The position numbers were made by a program, and so were the translations under genes. Positions 46,881 to 60,919 of a DNA stretch of 64,000 nt are shown in pieces (position 1 is the first letter of the stretch; each line of letters opens with the position of its first letter). Below the pieces are notes generated by a model. That model made no database searches. It worked only from the letters and a program-made list of their open reading frames with translations, and was not told the origin of the DNA. The stretch comes from Sympetrum striolatum (lineage: Eukaryota; Arthropoda; Insecta; Odonata; Libellulidae): positions 40,184,943 to 40,248,942 of the forward strand of contig OX388347.1 in NCBI GenBank assembly GCA_947579665.1. The letters are read 5' to 3'.

Positions 46881-48768
46881 ACTATTACTAGGGCCCTAAA
46901 CGGAAACGTTTTTGTCTCTGATTAGCAATAATTATAATCAGTATAGGTTAATATTTCAGCGGTATATGTGTTAAAATGGGAAATGCTGGGCACGGAACAA
47001 AAAATTGAGAGTTGGAGAATTTATACCACGAGATAGGAAACATTCTGACTTTCCGAGAAAAAAATGTTATTTCCTTTTTCCTCTAGTAGAGGAAACCGGG
47101 TGTACTAAAAACCTAACCTTTTTTCGGGAATGAAAAATAACTGCAGAGGCGAAAAGCTACTCGTAACTAATACCTTCGTTTTTTGGAAAGAATGGCTGCC
47201 GGCAAAAATCAAAAAGTCAACGTTTGAAAAAGATTTTGCCTTAGCTTCCGCCTCCCTTCGAATTCCCACGAATCAAAACAAAGTCTTTAGCGGTCGAGGT
47301 TAAAATGTGAGAAAAATCACCGGGGAAAATTTTTTAGATGAATTTCCGCGCTGGAATTTATTTCTTTCCCCGCCAGAGCGCGTTCCATACACCGACGATT
47401 GTTGCGTAGAATAACGCGCGAAATAAATGATAAATAAACAATGGAAGTATGGCGAAGAATCGGGATGGAAAAATATATGGAGATAATCGGAAAGGAAAGA
47501 TGAAGGGCAGCGCTGCTCTGGGGAAAGGTGAAAGTGAGAGATGCATTACTTTGCCTCTTCACAGATGGGGTGATTGATGAGGGATGGAGGGAATGTTTAA
47601 CTGTTCCTCCAGAGCACAAAAGACGCGGAGGAGAGAGATGTAGACAGGGTTTGGAGGTTTAGGATAAGTAACAGTTTTAGTAACAATCTTTCGAAAGTCT
47701 AGTTATTTAGGAATTTTTCCTACAAAAGTGTCGTTCTTTTATTTTACAATTTGATCGCATATAAACTTTTGAAAACAAGCAGTTTATAATATCGAGGGAA
47801 GTATATTTTCCAACATTCATTGTATTCAACATCTTGTGTGGAAGGTGGCCTTACCAGTCTAACCCCGCCAAAAGGGTTAAATAATAATAATATTATTCAA
47901 TGTTGTCATTATTCAAAATTCAATTCAGTTCAGAAACTGAATATACGTTAGTCCCTAATAATCCTAATTTCCTAATAAACCTAATCAGGTGTTATTTTTC
48001 AAAACAGTAGTTTCACACCATTGCCAGTTACCAATTTTAACGAGTAGTACTGTTCATTAAGCCATTATAACAAACCTTTATTGAGCCTTAATAAATCGTA
48101 ATAATAATAATAACCACATGGTTAAGCCTCATCTTGAGTCACATAGTAGTTCTGTCGTGCTACAAAAGCTCTGTCACTCTGATTTACTTCTAATTTCTCC
48201 TATGAGTTGCCTTTACTTTTGCTATTGGTAGTGTTAATGTTGATGGAATATCTGGATGGATCTTTTTTGGAAGGAAAAACCTTGGTATTCCTCCAAAAAT
48301 CTTCTTCTCAAGGGCCAAAAAAGGCTTTTAAAATGATCCTATTAAGTTTGCATTTGTGTTAAATATTTCTGAGGCATTTGGACAAAGTTACAAGAATTGG
48401 GGTAGAGTCAGTTTTTCGATGAAATCAGGTAAGTAAGCTGGCTAATCCTAAACGTACAGCTGAGCTTCTACAGCAGTTTTACTTTGCGGAGGGCAAAATA
48501 TGTTTTCCTCGAACTGGGCTAAATGAACATGTAGTAGATATTTAATTGGAGGTAGGTAAAACGCAAAGCAATTCTCAAAAAAAATAAACGTGATAATTCA
48601 TAGCCACCTAGTTATTAGGGATCCTAGGAATTTCCTCTCTTTTGTAAAGAAAATTTGAAATTACTCTTGAGGACGCTATCGCTATCGAAATGTATATTTG
48701 GTGGCCCTAAAAAGAGCGGCTATCCTTCCTGTTTTTTCCCGGTAACGGTGGAAGAGGTGAGGAATGCA
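46881..48768. other. spacer without supported gene
   Basis: Mixed AT-rich sequence; a slightly GC-richer patch around 47200-47640 has short frames on the minus strand with no resemblance to known proteins. No other element resolved. Confidence 0.35.
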
Positions 48769-48804
48769 GACAAAGACGGTTATTGGCGATTTTAAACCTC
48801 TAAT
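48769..48804. repeat. copy 2 of the duplicated GACAAAGACGG motif
   Basis: This is the partner of 44846-44881 in the same orientation, 3.9 kb away and on the other side of the CUB1 exon. The TTTTAAACCTCTAA half is the best preserved. Confidence 0.7.
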
Positions 48805-51239
48805 TCTTCTCTTACGTTCTGCATTCCAAATGTTTTTTGGTGGTTTTGTGCTGATTTTAAATATTTGCTACATTTGTATATCAGCTGTAATATTAATTTG
48901 ATTTCAATAGTGTATTTTAGTCAAGCGTTAAAGTCCCTCAACGTGGCATTTCATTAGGCGTTAAATCACCTCTTTCAGAAATAGATATAATAGAGGACTT
49001 GGTAAATATATTTGCTGTATTTCGAGAAATGATAAAAAGAATAATCTGACTAACAATAAGTCGGGAATCGAAGCCATATCTCTCACTTACTCATTCTACA
49101 ATAATGGAAGAACTATCTCTACGATTCCATGGCTTATGTACCTACGATTACCTATTTTTTTAATGATTAAAGATTGGATACCATGGATTCTATACCTACA
49201 ATCCCATGGCTTTGGATGGGATGCAGGGGCATGTGATGGGGAAAGGCTTGGGATAGGGGATGTGGAATATTACTGAGAAATTTAAGTTAGAATTATAAGT
49301 GAGAATTATTTCTCATAACAGCAGGTGCATCCAATTCATGTAAATAGGTCCATTATTTTAAAATTCTCAAAGCTTATTATGTTGAAAAATAATATGGGAG
49401 ATTTAGTTCTACTGTGTTTGATTGATGATTAGGGAAAGGGTTGTATATCATATGATATAATAAAGCATTGCATTTTAATAGATAGTATCATATTAAGAAA
49501 TTTTAATTTTACCGTATAACAACATCAATTGTTGCAAGATGATGGTCTACATGATATAAATAATAGTAAAACAATGTCTAATAAATGCAGGGTCGTAATA
49601 GAATGACAGCTTATAAAGGAATTTCACATCTTCAACATCTGAAAGCGTATGTTAATTGCCAGGCGGGAGATTTTCCGTTTGTGACAGACTGTCACAGACG
49701 CGGCAACACGAAATATAAGGCACGACGGAATGTCTTAGATAAGGGTTATCTTTGGCGAGAGGCTGTTGCGTAAGTTGATTAATAGACGGGAGAAGGAATC
49801 TCAAAGTGGAAAATGAGAGAGATGACGGGATAAGAGCAGAAAACGAGAGGAACGGATGTAAGGGAAGATATGCCAGCGCATTAACTTTCGCCATGGCCAT
49901 AAAACGTTGAACATTAAAGAGTTTAAGACGTAAACAAGAGTCAGGAGCAAATTATTACTGCGCGAAGCATTTCCCCCTTCTTTATATTGAATGTTTACTG
50001 CCCTCGAAGCTAGAAATTACGCTCGTTTCTTACGCTAGACAAGAGGTTTTGAAAATTGCTCGACGTAAAGCGTTTTACTTTTGAGACAGTTAACGCCGAA
50101 TCGTTCTCTTTAGCATCATTCCTCTTTGTTATGCCTCGAATTTTTTTCGTTTATGCGTTAGAATGGCTATCGAAAATGAACTGCAATCCAATTTTGTAGG
50201 TGGTGTGTGGAGGTGATAAGAATAGAATTGATTTTCTTCTTTTAGGAGACGGAGATAATAGGAAACAGTTCGAGGGGTTTGACCTCACTGAAAAGCCTTT
50301 TTTAGCGTTATAAGAGATTTTAGAATATGAATGTTCTTCATTGTATTCAGTTGGTATATTGTTTATATTTTCCGTGCTTCTATCGTGCAACCGATTCTAA
50401 ATAGTCGAAATACTTTAATGCGGAAACATATTCGTATGAGTTAGCTTATTTCTCGCACTGAAAAGATTAACCAAAACGAAAATATCTGGTCAACTAGCTA
50501 AGAATTGCCAATAGTTAAAGATTTTCGCTTTTCTCATGGTTAAGATTGATATTTTTACCCTACCTCAAACTCGTGATTAACGATTTCGCTGTTAAAAACA
50601 CCGTTGTATAAGCCGATCAATTCTATAGATCGATCGAATTTCTTCAAAAATCCATTTATAAAATTTACTCTTATCAAGCAATGGTATATTTTGTTAAGTC
50701 AAGCGAGCTTAGAAACGCAATCGCTTGTAATCCGATGATTGGGAGTAGGCTACTAGGTATTTCCTCGAGGAATAACTCTTTGAATGAATTAGCTGGAAGG
50801 TACGTGCGTATGTACCCTTGGTCGTTGTAAATTCACGATGAATGATAATCATTGACATGCAACTGCCATATTTTCTTCCGAAATTATGCATTTATACTCC
50901 CGGAAAAGACATTTTCTTGATGTAAGTCATAACATTCTTTCTTGTGTTTTATAGATCGATGCTATGGAGAAAAATTCAAACAACGACTCTTTATTTGAAT
51001 AATAAAAAATCTAGAGATAAGAAGGAATTCTAAAATTGGAACGAAAAGATAGAATATGGAATGAAATAGGATATAGTAAGTAAACCGTTTTCCACATGAT
51101 TTTGCATAGAACAGTTCGAGATTAAATAATATTACCTTTAGTATTAATGATTTTACATTGATATATATCATTTGTGACGTTGTATTGTACGCAATTTTTA
51201 AAGATTCGTCGTCTTAGAGCCATTATGGTTCATATCATT
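48805..51239. other. spacer without supported gene
   Basis: AT-rich with a moderately GC-rich patch at 49590-49890. Short open frames have no recognisable product or splice support. Confidence 0.35.
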
Positions 51240-51930
51240 AAGCTCGACTCCATATCGGTGGCAAAATGAATATCTCTGGGATAAAACCCATCGAAAACGG
51301 GGTAGAGAGAGAGGGAAGTGGTGCTTTCGCAACTCACCGATTCAACCCGGCGCCAAAACTCGGAGCAAATGACGCGTGGCGTCATATTACGGCACGACAT
51401 CACAGAACGCCAGACGAAATTCCTCTCCCGCTCGGGACACGCACTTCTTAGAACCCAGAGAGAAATGCGAGAGCATCCTCCGGATTCGCCGAGAAAGGCC
51501 ATATAACATGGCGGAGGAGCGCACTGAAGGATGCCACGGGTTTATATGACACGAGAGGGCACGTCACATCAAATTGAAGGGAAGAACCCTTTTGCAAGAG
51601 GTTTTCTAAAAGGGAATCAGGTAATTTCAAGGGAATTAGAAAGAGTTTGTATACACTAATTGGGGAGTGTTTGGAAGGAAGAAAAGGGTTGGAAAGAAAG
51701 ATGATGGAGAAGGATGATGGATTTATTTCCGAGAGGGAGCGTTAATCAGGAAGTGCGCGCATTGTGCGGGGTTAATTAAGAGAGTTTTATTACCAGATCT
51801 TCCGCCAGAAGATTAGGATATGTTCCCATTAAAACTTTTGTCCGTTTCTTCGGGAGTAACGGGATGGGTCATCCTCGCGTTATTCACTCGTTCGGAAGTG
51901 GCGGTATGACTATGTACCCCCGAAAGGTCA
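51240..51930. promoter_or_regulatory. GC/CpG-richer noncoding block
   Basis: A compositional island with CpG (CGGCGCCAAAACTCGG, GACGCGTGGCGTC, CATGGCGGAGGAGCGC). On the minus strand a donor-like CG/GTGAGT follows an open frame at 51334, but the phase does not fit the CUB1 exon. It could be a 5' UTR exon or promoter region of that gene, or an enhancer. Confidence 0.3.
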
Positions 51931-53130
51931 AGGTTTAATTTACTAAAGTATACTCAGGCGGTCGATTCTCCCCACGAAGGAAAATGTATTGTTACGTTTG
52001 CACTGTTTGTCGTAATTGTGCCGCGCTGTTTAGCATTGTTGTTAGCCAGTGTAAACAAACTTCATATCAGTATTATCTCATTACCATAAACATATCTGCA
52101 GGATAACGTTGCGTCGCTTTAGTAGTAACACCTCTTATGATATAAGAAATAATTAAGTCCAATGACTCACATAAATTACTAAATAATAATGAATTTAAAT
52201 TGGGAGAAAAATGATCTTTACCCATAAGATAAAATAAACTTTGTTAAAAAGGAAAAAAGGAAGGAATACAAAGAATGTATTTGTGAAATAAAGTAAAGTT
52301 TATTTTATTTTTTGTGTTAAGATGAAAGAATTAACTGCTTGGGCCGTGACTTCGTGGTATGGATACATCAGGAGCGAAATGACTCCATCCTACCTGAGGA
52401 TAGTGACTCCTGAGGATATATAGACTCCATGAGTCGAAACCATGGTCGTTTCCAAATAAAATATTCTGTGGTCTAGTAAAAGTTGTTTTCACTTTCGCTC
52501 CTGTTAAGATGAAGTCCCACCAATTGAAGGCCGAAGTGATTGAAAATGATCTTGTACTACTGTCCAAATTATTGACAGTAATTTTTCAATCAGCTACAGT
52601 GTTCGATAGCGTTGAACGATTAACATTTTCATGACAGCTCTTTTTTAACCTGCTGCTGAGAATAACTTTCTGTATAAATATCATAGCTAATCGTTGTATC
52701 GTATGCATTTATATTCATTACCATAATTTGAGAGTCAATTCTTTTTACCGTAAATGTATAGATTTAACTACGCAGGATTCGAGAAGTTTCCCATTTTCCA
52801 ATCGTCCTCCTACTTACAATCAATAGCTCGCTATTATTCTCCCGTATTGGATTGTCAGATTACTGTTCTACTCACATACAATCGTATATGGCTTCGAAGA
52901 GTTACTTGCGATTGCAATCTATCGGAGGGATCTTTAGCTATAGAGCAAACCTTTAACTAAAACAATCTTCTGACATAAAATGTCTCTCATGAAGAAGCGA
53001 TTCTTAAATCCTGCGATTTCATTGTTACGCAACAATCTAAATTTGACGCGCAGTTAGACTCAGCTGAAAAGATGAAGCTGATTGTTGAAAAGGAATCAGA
53101 TTATATTTGGATTTTTACCAAGTGGAATAT

Positions 53131-53178
53131 ACATACCTTTATATATACATACCTTTATATATACATACCTTTAAAATC
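53131..53178. repeat. 16-bp tandem repeat, three copies
   Basis: The unit ACATACCTTTATATAT begins at 53131, 53147 and 53163; the third copy degrades after ACATACCTTTA. Confidence 0.85.
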
Positions 53179-54069
53179 TGTCAACTTTAATCACATTCGT
53201 ATAAATTATATCTTAAAAACAATACTAATTATCAAAAAAAAATTTTAACAATTCAAAATTTCTTTACGATAACGAGTTACCATAGTTCCATGGTCGAAAT
53301 TATGAACGCACACCGACCGACCCCATTTAGACGATGCTTCAACGTTAACTCGAAATTTTCCTTGCAGAGAAACGGTGGGGCTACGTATTTCCACGTTGTC
53401 GTCCTGATATTAGCAAAAAATAGGAATGTAAATTACGAAGCCTTTCGCGGATTTCATTTTTCGACTATTCTGATGGAAACAAACGTTTTATCCACTCCTC
53501 TTCCGCTTTAAAACTCCTCCGTTCTCTCATGCAAATGAAACTGTTTTGCATGAATATTTATCGTGTGTGAGAGATAAAGAGAATCGGAGGGAGAGAGATG
53601 CGCTCTAGACATTTGGAAGTGACAGAAATAGTGATAGCTGGAGATAAAGTATTTCAAGATATCTTGGAAAGGAATTTTCATGCTGTGATATAGTCGAGAA
53701 ATTTTTTGATCGTTTTTTGGCCTCAAAAACTCCTTAAGGCATTCCTATATCGTGGCTGACCCTATAATTACCATATTAAACAATTAAAAATAATTGTTTA
53801 ATAAAGCTTCATTACATTTAATTAAGCTTCATTAAGTTAAGAGGGAATTCATAGTTATATTAGTTATTATGTTTGTAACTCCAAAAGTAACGAAGTTTGA
53901 AAACTGTTCTTCGGACCATCATGAATGGCCCATGGGCCTCTAGAAAGGTCTTTAAGAGATATATGGTTACAAATATGCAATGTTCTTTCTCTTATTCAAA
54001 ACGTATGAAGGTAAGGGGAATATGGTTATTATTTTCTATAAAAAAATGATTTCAATAAATAATACTAAA

Positions 54070-54180
54070 CAGCCCAAGGTCTTGGGTTAGAATCCCGGCT
54101 GATCGCATTTTTCCTATTTAGGGAATGGTTGTGTTTGTTCGTTGTTACTGTTTCCTCAGTGAAGCACCTCCTGACAAGTT
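54070..54180 (+). repeat. possible SINE fragment
   Basis: GGTCTTGGGTTAGAATCCCGGCTG holds a B-box-like GGGTTAGAATCCC, followed by a T run and a body reading into CCTCAGTGAAGCACCTCCTG. The A-box half is not visible, so this is weak. Confidence 0.3.
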
Positions 54181-54479
54181 CAAACGAGAGCTTAGGAGGA
54201 CTTCACCGATAAGAGACAACCATAGCTCAGTCCAATTTGAATTAATTCTTTTGGTCGCTATGGATTTGTTTGTTTTCATTGTTGGAACGGAAAAGGAAAA
54301 TGAATGTGTTAACTGATTGTTGTGTGATAGAAGCGTCAATTAATGTAATATAGAAGGATCGTTTAATCATACGACCTTATATTTCACTTCAAACTGAAAA
54401 TGTATAAAAAGTTTTCTTAAGTTGATTTGAAACTTTAAATATCCTTTATGAGACCAAGATGTTGTAGGATTTAATAAGG

Positions 54480-55430
54480 GTGCGAGAATTCTCAATCCTA
54501 GAGTTATTCTTAAAGAACTAAGGAGAGTCAAGGAAGAGTATTTATGGCACTGAGTAAACTCCAATTATTCTCGCGACGGATATTATGCAACAAGGGGGAA
54601 CGGAGTCCCTCCGATTCGATTATTATTGCGGGACAATTGAATCCGTCGGTGGCGAGGATTGTAGGATACTCAGCTGACGCGCAATTACGTCACAATAATC
54701 TAATCGGCGGTGGATTGTTAGCGGCGCGGAAGATTTTTTCCGCGCGAATTGTTGTTTCAGTGGGAGAATTTTCCGCTACATTGACATCGCTCTGGCCGTG
54801 TGATTTCGTTAGGAAAAAGACTCGAGGGCGAAGGAACGAGGCCCTCCATAATTAGGAACGGCCTCCGGCTTAAAAGAAGAAACGTCGGACCTAAATCTTC
54901 CGAGGGCGTGGGGAACCCCATCCTTCGCGAAATAAAAGCCCGGGACGTATCCGACCGGATTTTAATGCTCCAAAAGGCATCTCGGAGAAAGCGTAAATTC
55001 TTCGCATTGCCTCGCATCGATATTAAATCGGGATATCCTCCGAAAGATGCTTTGAATTCTAGGGGCCGGGAAAAATTATCGCGCTGGAATACCGGACACA
55101 GCGGGAATTAACACGGGGTTTTTGCTGATTCTTCGGGGGCATTTCGGGGAACTGCTAATTCCTTCGATTCGCCTCGCTCGTTCTCTCGCGCGGTTCCCAG
55201 ACCGGAAGAAAAATCGCGGACATGACGTAGCGCGCAAATAAAAGCCGAGGGGCGCGCGGGAACAAACGTCGGAGGCGGGGTTTCCGCGGTCCGATGGAAT
55301 GGAGGCGAAGGAGTGAAATCGCCGTCTGTCAGCCGCGCCGGACGCGCAACAATGGGAGCGGGTCGAATGGATTAAACACCGAATAAAGGCGCGACAATGC
55401 ACCGAATTTCGCAACAATGGACTCCCCACT
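54480..55430. promoter_or_regulatory. extended CpG-rich noncoding island
   Basis: This is the strongest GC/CpG island in the right third of the window (GCGGCGCGGAAG, GGGGCGCGCGGG, CGCGCCGGACGCGC words). Several open frames on both strands overlap one another without family resemblance, as expected from composition alone. It could be a promoter with first exon for the CUB gene or another gene, or a cluster of enhancers. Pyrimidine-rich DNA follows (55500-56040). Confidence 0.35.
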
Positions 55431-57580
55431 CCCGGAAAGTTAAATATTTCCTCGCTGATTTGTTTAGTTTTACATATTATTCTAATTTTCTGTTCATCAC
55501 CCCCCCTCCCCTCCTTTGGGAAATAATTTAGAGGGAGATAATAAATTCCGGGCTTTACATAAAGATGAGTCCTCCCCTCCCGTAGGGAAACAAAAGGGCC
55601 CATTACACCAGACTTTATGTCCTTCTTCCATTTTAACCCCTTTTCCTTTCATTCCACTCGAATTCTTCCCGCTTTCTCTCCCTGTTTGATCTGCCCCTAT
55701 GAAAAACTAAACCTTCTCTTTAGGCCCACATTACGCATTCCTGCTTCCACACAGACCACTCCGTCAATGACGCATTGATTTTCTTCGATATCCGAGGAGT
55801 ATCTTTTTTGCCCCCGTTCGCACGACCGTTTCCATTCATCTCCTACAGCCTTTTTCCCCCTCTCGCTTTCTCTTCTGGATTCTCTTTCGTACCTCTCCAT
55901 GTACTCTTCCTCGTGTCTCTTAGTCTCTATCTTCCTTTTTCCTTCTGTTTTCGTTCCAATTTCACTTTTGTTTTCTCTCTCATTCCCACTCTTCTTACAT
56001 GTTCATTTCGTTCTGCACTACTCAACCGGAGCTTTTATCTCGAGTCCATAAGGGAAAAGATACGAGGAACCAAGAAAATTAAGCATAACGGAACATGGAA
56101 AGAAAATGTTAATATACAGAAATAATAATGATAGTAATCCATCAAATGAATTAAAATTCAACGACGATGAAAGAAAAGATTATTTAGCTCTACTTTAAAC
56201 TTCTTGCCTTCCTTCGTGTGCTATTTGATTGTGAAAAGGTTCTTCAAGAAAAGAATTATGATAAAAACATTGGTCCATTTCTGCTAGTAATTTTTCAGTT
56301 TGATTTATGTTTGATGTAGTACACTTGCATTGCATATTTATTCATAAGCTCTACCGAGGTATCTCTACAATCACCCGAAATTTATTCTTACACAACCTAT
56401 TTACTTCTTTTTTAAATCTATATATTAGCATAGACGAAGGTTTATTTGGAAGAAGATTCAGTTTAGAATCAATTTATCCTGAATAAACTTGTTATTGATT
56501 TTTATCATTAGGATCATTCATAATTATTCTTTTTACCATTCAGTTAATTGAAAATGCATACCAAAAGCCAACTGATTTACTCCATTACATCCGAATTCTC
56601 ATAAATACGTGAATAGACTAGTACTCTAGGATATGTGTGTGATGTAGTATTATATTCCATTGAAATTTTTTCCCTGTCTAATATATGTTTTCAAAGTCCA
56701 AAATTACGAAATGATTCGTTCCATCACCCATTTCTCTTACAAAATAAAAAAAACAAGCTTTTCGGGGTAACAAAAGAGTTGCAAGATATACATTTTTCTT
56801 CCGAGTGGGGGTATTCAATATATATACGTTCATTAATAACTGTCGAATCTTTTGTAAAAATTCTCAGCTGGCGTCTGAAAGCATTTTGGTAGCGCTTAAT
56901 GATATTTTTTATAAAACGCTTCGCCTTACGGGGAACCTTTTACAAATTAATAAATCAGTTTTCACCCGCAGTATCACACATGCGAGTATTTATCAAGTAA
57001 AATATATTTGTCATCTATTTCATCACTTTTAGTGAGAGATATTTTTATTTTATATCTTTAGTAAATCCTGAGAACCTCTAAGCTAACATTTCATTATGAT
57101 TTCCAATCCTATTACATATGTTTTTTACCGCTTAGTTGCAAAATAAATTCCTTACGAATCTCTTAGATTTATCAGGCGCTTTGCTTCATTGGAGAAGCAT
57201 TTCCCTTTAAAATCTCATCTATTACACCTCTCCAATTCCTGGTAAAACTTTTCTGAACGTTATCTCAGCTATGTTTTAGAATTGCGCATCCTAATTGATT
57301 TTTATTGCTACCTTAAGAATTGCAATTTCATTTGTTTTGTAACAATCCGCCTAATTATTATTGACCTTTTGAACGGTTACTTCAAAATGTACTGATTTAT
57401 GTTTTACTGTGTTTCGCAGTTTTTACAATTCTTTTTTTTTTCTTTGTCAACCTTCAGCTGCGAAGATTTTTCCAACACTTTAATCTTAATTTTTTAAAAT
57501 AATAATAAACTTTATAATGCTCTGGGATTTTTAAGTCCGATAAGAGCAGAAAAAATAATACAAAAGATTATCTGCTAACA
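55431..57580. other. pyrimidine-rich then AT-rich spacer
   Basis: At 55500-56040 the plus strand is rich in C/T, giving low-complexity open frames. The remainder is AT-rich with no feature supported. Confidence 0.35.
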
Positions 57581-57581
57581 T

Positions 57582-57670
57582 AAAGATTATACAAAAGAAA
57601 AAATAGATAAAGAATAGACAAAAGATAATAATACAAATATTGTCAGGTCACATAAAGATTATACAAAAAG
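57582..57670. repeat. short direct repeat pair
   Basis: CATAAAGATTATACAAAA occurs at about 57582 and again at about 57651, roughly 70 bp apart, with AAAGATAATAATACAAA-like words between. It is a local AT-rich duplication. Confidence 0.6.
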
Positions 57671-60492
57671 TAATAATCCAGTATTATGATTTTAGAATTA
57701 TTCCGTGGTAACCAGAAGATAATCAAATAATTTTTCTTCTAAGGATTGCTGCCGATTGATGCCGAAGTGGAATTTTAATCTGTACAGGCAGGTTGGTCCA
57801 GAAATTAGATTCAGTAATTAAGAAAGATTAAGAGTTACTCTGAGGGATTGGACATAAAAGATAGTTACGGACGGAGCGGGTAGTTTTACAAGAAATAGAA
57901 TATTAGAAAGTAAACAGGTCATAGATATACAGTATACATGTTTTATCTCTGTAAATATTACATCGACGTAGGAAGTTAGTTAGAAGAGAAGTCCACTCGG
58001 ACCTAAACTCACCAATAAAGGATCAATCTATCTATATTCCATATCCCTTTTTCCAGTCCTCTTTTATTACCTTACAATATCCCTCCTTGCCTTCTTATTC
58101 TACCATATACTCGTATATCCTTTATTGCTCCCTTCCTTTACTCTCTGTCCTTCCTCTTCTCTTATTGATTTACCTTGCCCAATTACCTTTTATTTTTCTC
58201 CGTTTCACTCCAATATCTCTGCTATTGCTTCCTTTGTCGATTCTCGCCTCGATTCATTTAATCTTTATTCCTCACCCTTTCATCTCCATAAGTCTGTCCT
58301 TTATGAAACAATAACTTTGTGCGCAGGTTTATTCGGACTGTTTAGTGGCTCCTTCAAGCGGAAGGATGTGTAATCATCAAAAGCGTTTCTCAGAAATCCT
58401 TTCGCTGGAACTATCGCACTGGATTTTTAAGGACCTCGAAAATTTATTGGAGCAAAATCTGGAAGATAATTTGTTTCTCGCGTAATTCGGGAGTTATCAG
58501 TCTTCTCGGAATTCTTGGACTATTCCGAATAATGATTTCGCTACTGTTATAAGGCTGCTTCTCTTGGTTACGGCTCCCAGGAAACAAGATATTGGTCAAT
58601 AATGAGTTACCATGAAAAGAAATACCTATATGCCCTAAGATTTGGGCACAGATAAAGGTTCTATCAAAAAATAGAGTATTGACTGAGTAATTGATAATTT
58701 TGAAAGGAAATCATCATCTCGTAAGTTTGCACTTAGATGTTAGATTTTGCTTTAAATTTGATGATTTCAGAAATTGCACTGAATGATGAAGGAGTTCCTC
58801 CAACTGAAAATTAGTTTATTTGGCTGTGTCGTTTGAAGAGAAGCACAACGCATTTTTATCGAATGGAAGTCTGATATTAATACAACATTCCATAACATGG
58901 AGTTGACCTCACATTCATTGCTTTATTACAATATTCTAATCCTTAAACAAAATTATTACCATGCCATTCTTCACTTGCACTTTCCTAGAGATATCAATAA
59001 TTTAACTGTATTGCGGGTGGCGCATATTTACGGGGTAAACGTATTTGATTCTCGATTTTTCCAAATAGTTCAAATCTTGCTAAGAAAGTGATAGGTTTAT
59101 GAATTTCACTAAAACGTGATAGTTAAATATACAGCATGCTGCATTTAAGAATATTAGATTATAATTTTAGAAAGTGTGGGCTATTATGCTGAAGAAGAAA
59201 ATGTCAAAGTAATTTCTTAGGGAAGAGGGAAATGGAAAAACAAAACCTGAACTTGGATAGCATAAAGGGAGGGGTTTCTCATAGAGGAGTAAAGGAAACG
59301 GCGTTTTACGGGAATTCTAGGATATATATAAACTTTGGAAAAGTTAAAAATTTGTAATGTAACGAAGGGAAAATAAAGTTATCTCTTTGCCGAGAGGAAA
59401 TTTGAGCGAGGAATACTTAAAAGCAAGCAAATTTCAGTGTCGATCTGTAGCTAATTTAATTATCTCGCGCTTAAATGTCTAAAGCTCAGTTATAATAGCG
59501 TAATGAATAAATAAGGAGAAAGTCGTAAGTTTACTTCTGGAAAATTTTTCAAATATTCCAAACTTTCTTCAAACTTTTATTCTCGCGGAAATCTCTCTTA
59601 AGCACTGTAAGTATGTGACGTTGCGAGGCGTAGAAGACTCATTAAAATATTTTTCTCCCTTTTCCCCTCTAGTATTTTATCCATGAGATTAATGTATAAA
59701 TATGTCTTAATGAGCCGAAATGTGGAATTTTCTGTCATATCCTAGCCTCTCGCTTTTGGCCAGTTATTGAAATAAAACAGTATGATATTGAATATAGTAT
59801 GAATTGGAAACACCATATTTTTCATTATGGTACGCTTAGTTGAGGGATAGTTTAGAATCAGTTCATTTGTCCTAGATGCGATTATAATCTTATGAGAAAG
59901 AGAAAGGATTTATTCTTTCTTTTATTTGCCAAATTATATATGTTAAAAAAAGTAAGACGAGGTTTTTAATTATTACAGAAACATAGATATCACAAGTATA
60001 GCTACTAAAATTGTACAAAGTAGTTTAACAGATATTCAATGTACAAATATAGTGAAATTCCGATCTAACTTTGTCGTTTATAACGTTTTCCTGGCTCTTA
60101 GGTTGAAATTTGCAGGTCCCAAATACACCAAAAATACCCTTTGTTTTTCGCATCTTACATTTTCCGCATATAGAGTCGATTTCTCTTGATCCAGCAAAAA
60201 ACGTTAGATAGAAATTTCACTGTTTATTGATTAACATATAATAGTTTGGAAGCATTTACCAGATACTATTGCGCAAAATTTAACTTTCAATTCTGTCGCA
60301 TACTCAAAGCAACGGAAATACACAGAATGGATATTAAATTGGACGACTGATTTGAGATATCGAAAATGTTGGCGGAAATTTGAGATCAGATAACGAGATG
60401 ATATAGAAAGTTATTTATTCTACAAATTGTTATATAACACGAAGTTTTAGAAACAACACAAGTAGCTTTTACAGATCCACATATAATTTAGA
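57671..60492. other. spacer without supported gene
   Basis: AT-rich, with a pyrimidine-rich stretch at 58040-58320 that yields open frames of low complexity. No RNA gene or mobile element end was resolved. Confidence 0.35.
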
Positions 60493-60556
60493 TGGCGACT
60501 AGTTTCGACTGATGATAGGCTTGAAGATGACTATCAATAGTCGAAATACGTCGCCA
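60493..60556. repeat. 64-bp interrupted hairpin
   Basis: The arms TGGCGACTAGTTTCGACT (60493-60510) and AGTCGAAATACGTCGCCA (60539-60556) pair at 15 of 18 positions. The loop itself can form GACTAT/ATAGTC. GTCGAAA plus CTTGAAGATGAC words are common in arthropod repeats; the family is not identified. Confidence 0.6.
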
Positions 60557-60919
60557 GCGAAACTATATGTTAACTGTTTAACTGTTATAATTTTTCATAT
60601 TTCACTTGAGTATGTTTCATTTTCGAAACAATTTCGACAACATTTTATTATTTGAATGTTTTATTTTTTTGTGATATTTATTAATTTCTCATATTATATT
60701 CCTGCAACTTTCTATTTTTTGATTTGATTTTATTATTTTTTGCAATTTTGTTTGACTATTTTATCTTTTTTTTTGTCATATTTATTATTTCTTCATTGTT
60801 TACTGTTGAAATTTTTCCTGTTTCTGAGTTTATTATTGTTTTTATAATTTTGTTATAGTACTGCTTTAGTAATTTCCATGTTATCACAGCTTTCTTTAAC
60901 ATCTTTTAGCTTGCACTAT

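Noticed and set aside
51230..51502. First coding exon of the CUB gene, ending with a GTGAGT donor near 51334
   Set aside because: The frame that would leave one base at the donor contains a stop, so it cannot join the exon at 45179 in phase; it could still be untranslated.
52380..52440. Second hammerhead-like pattern (CTGAGGA..GTCGAAAC)
   Set aside because: The GACT/AGTC stem is offset by six bases from the core, so the fold is not canonical.
60493..60556. Hammerhead-like ribozyme (CTGATGA and GAAA words within a hairpin)
   Set aside because: The sequence after CTGATGA does not pair with that before GAAA to form stem II, and no cleavage-site arrangement fits.
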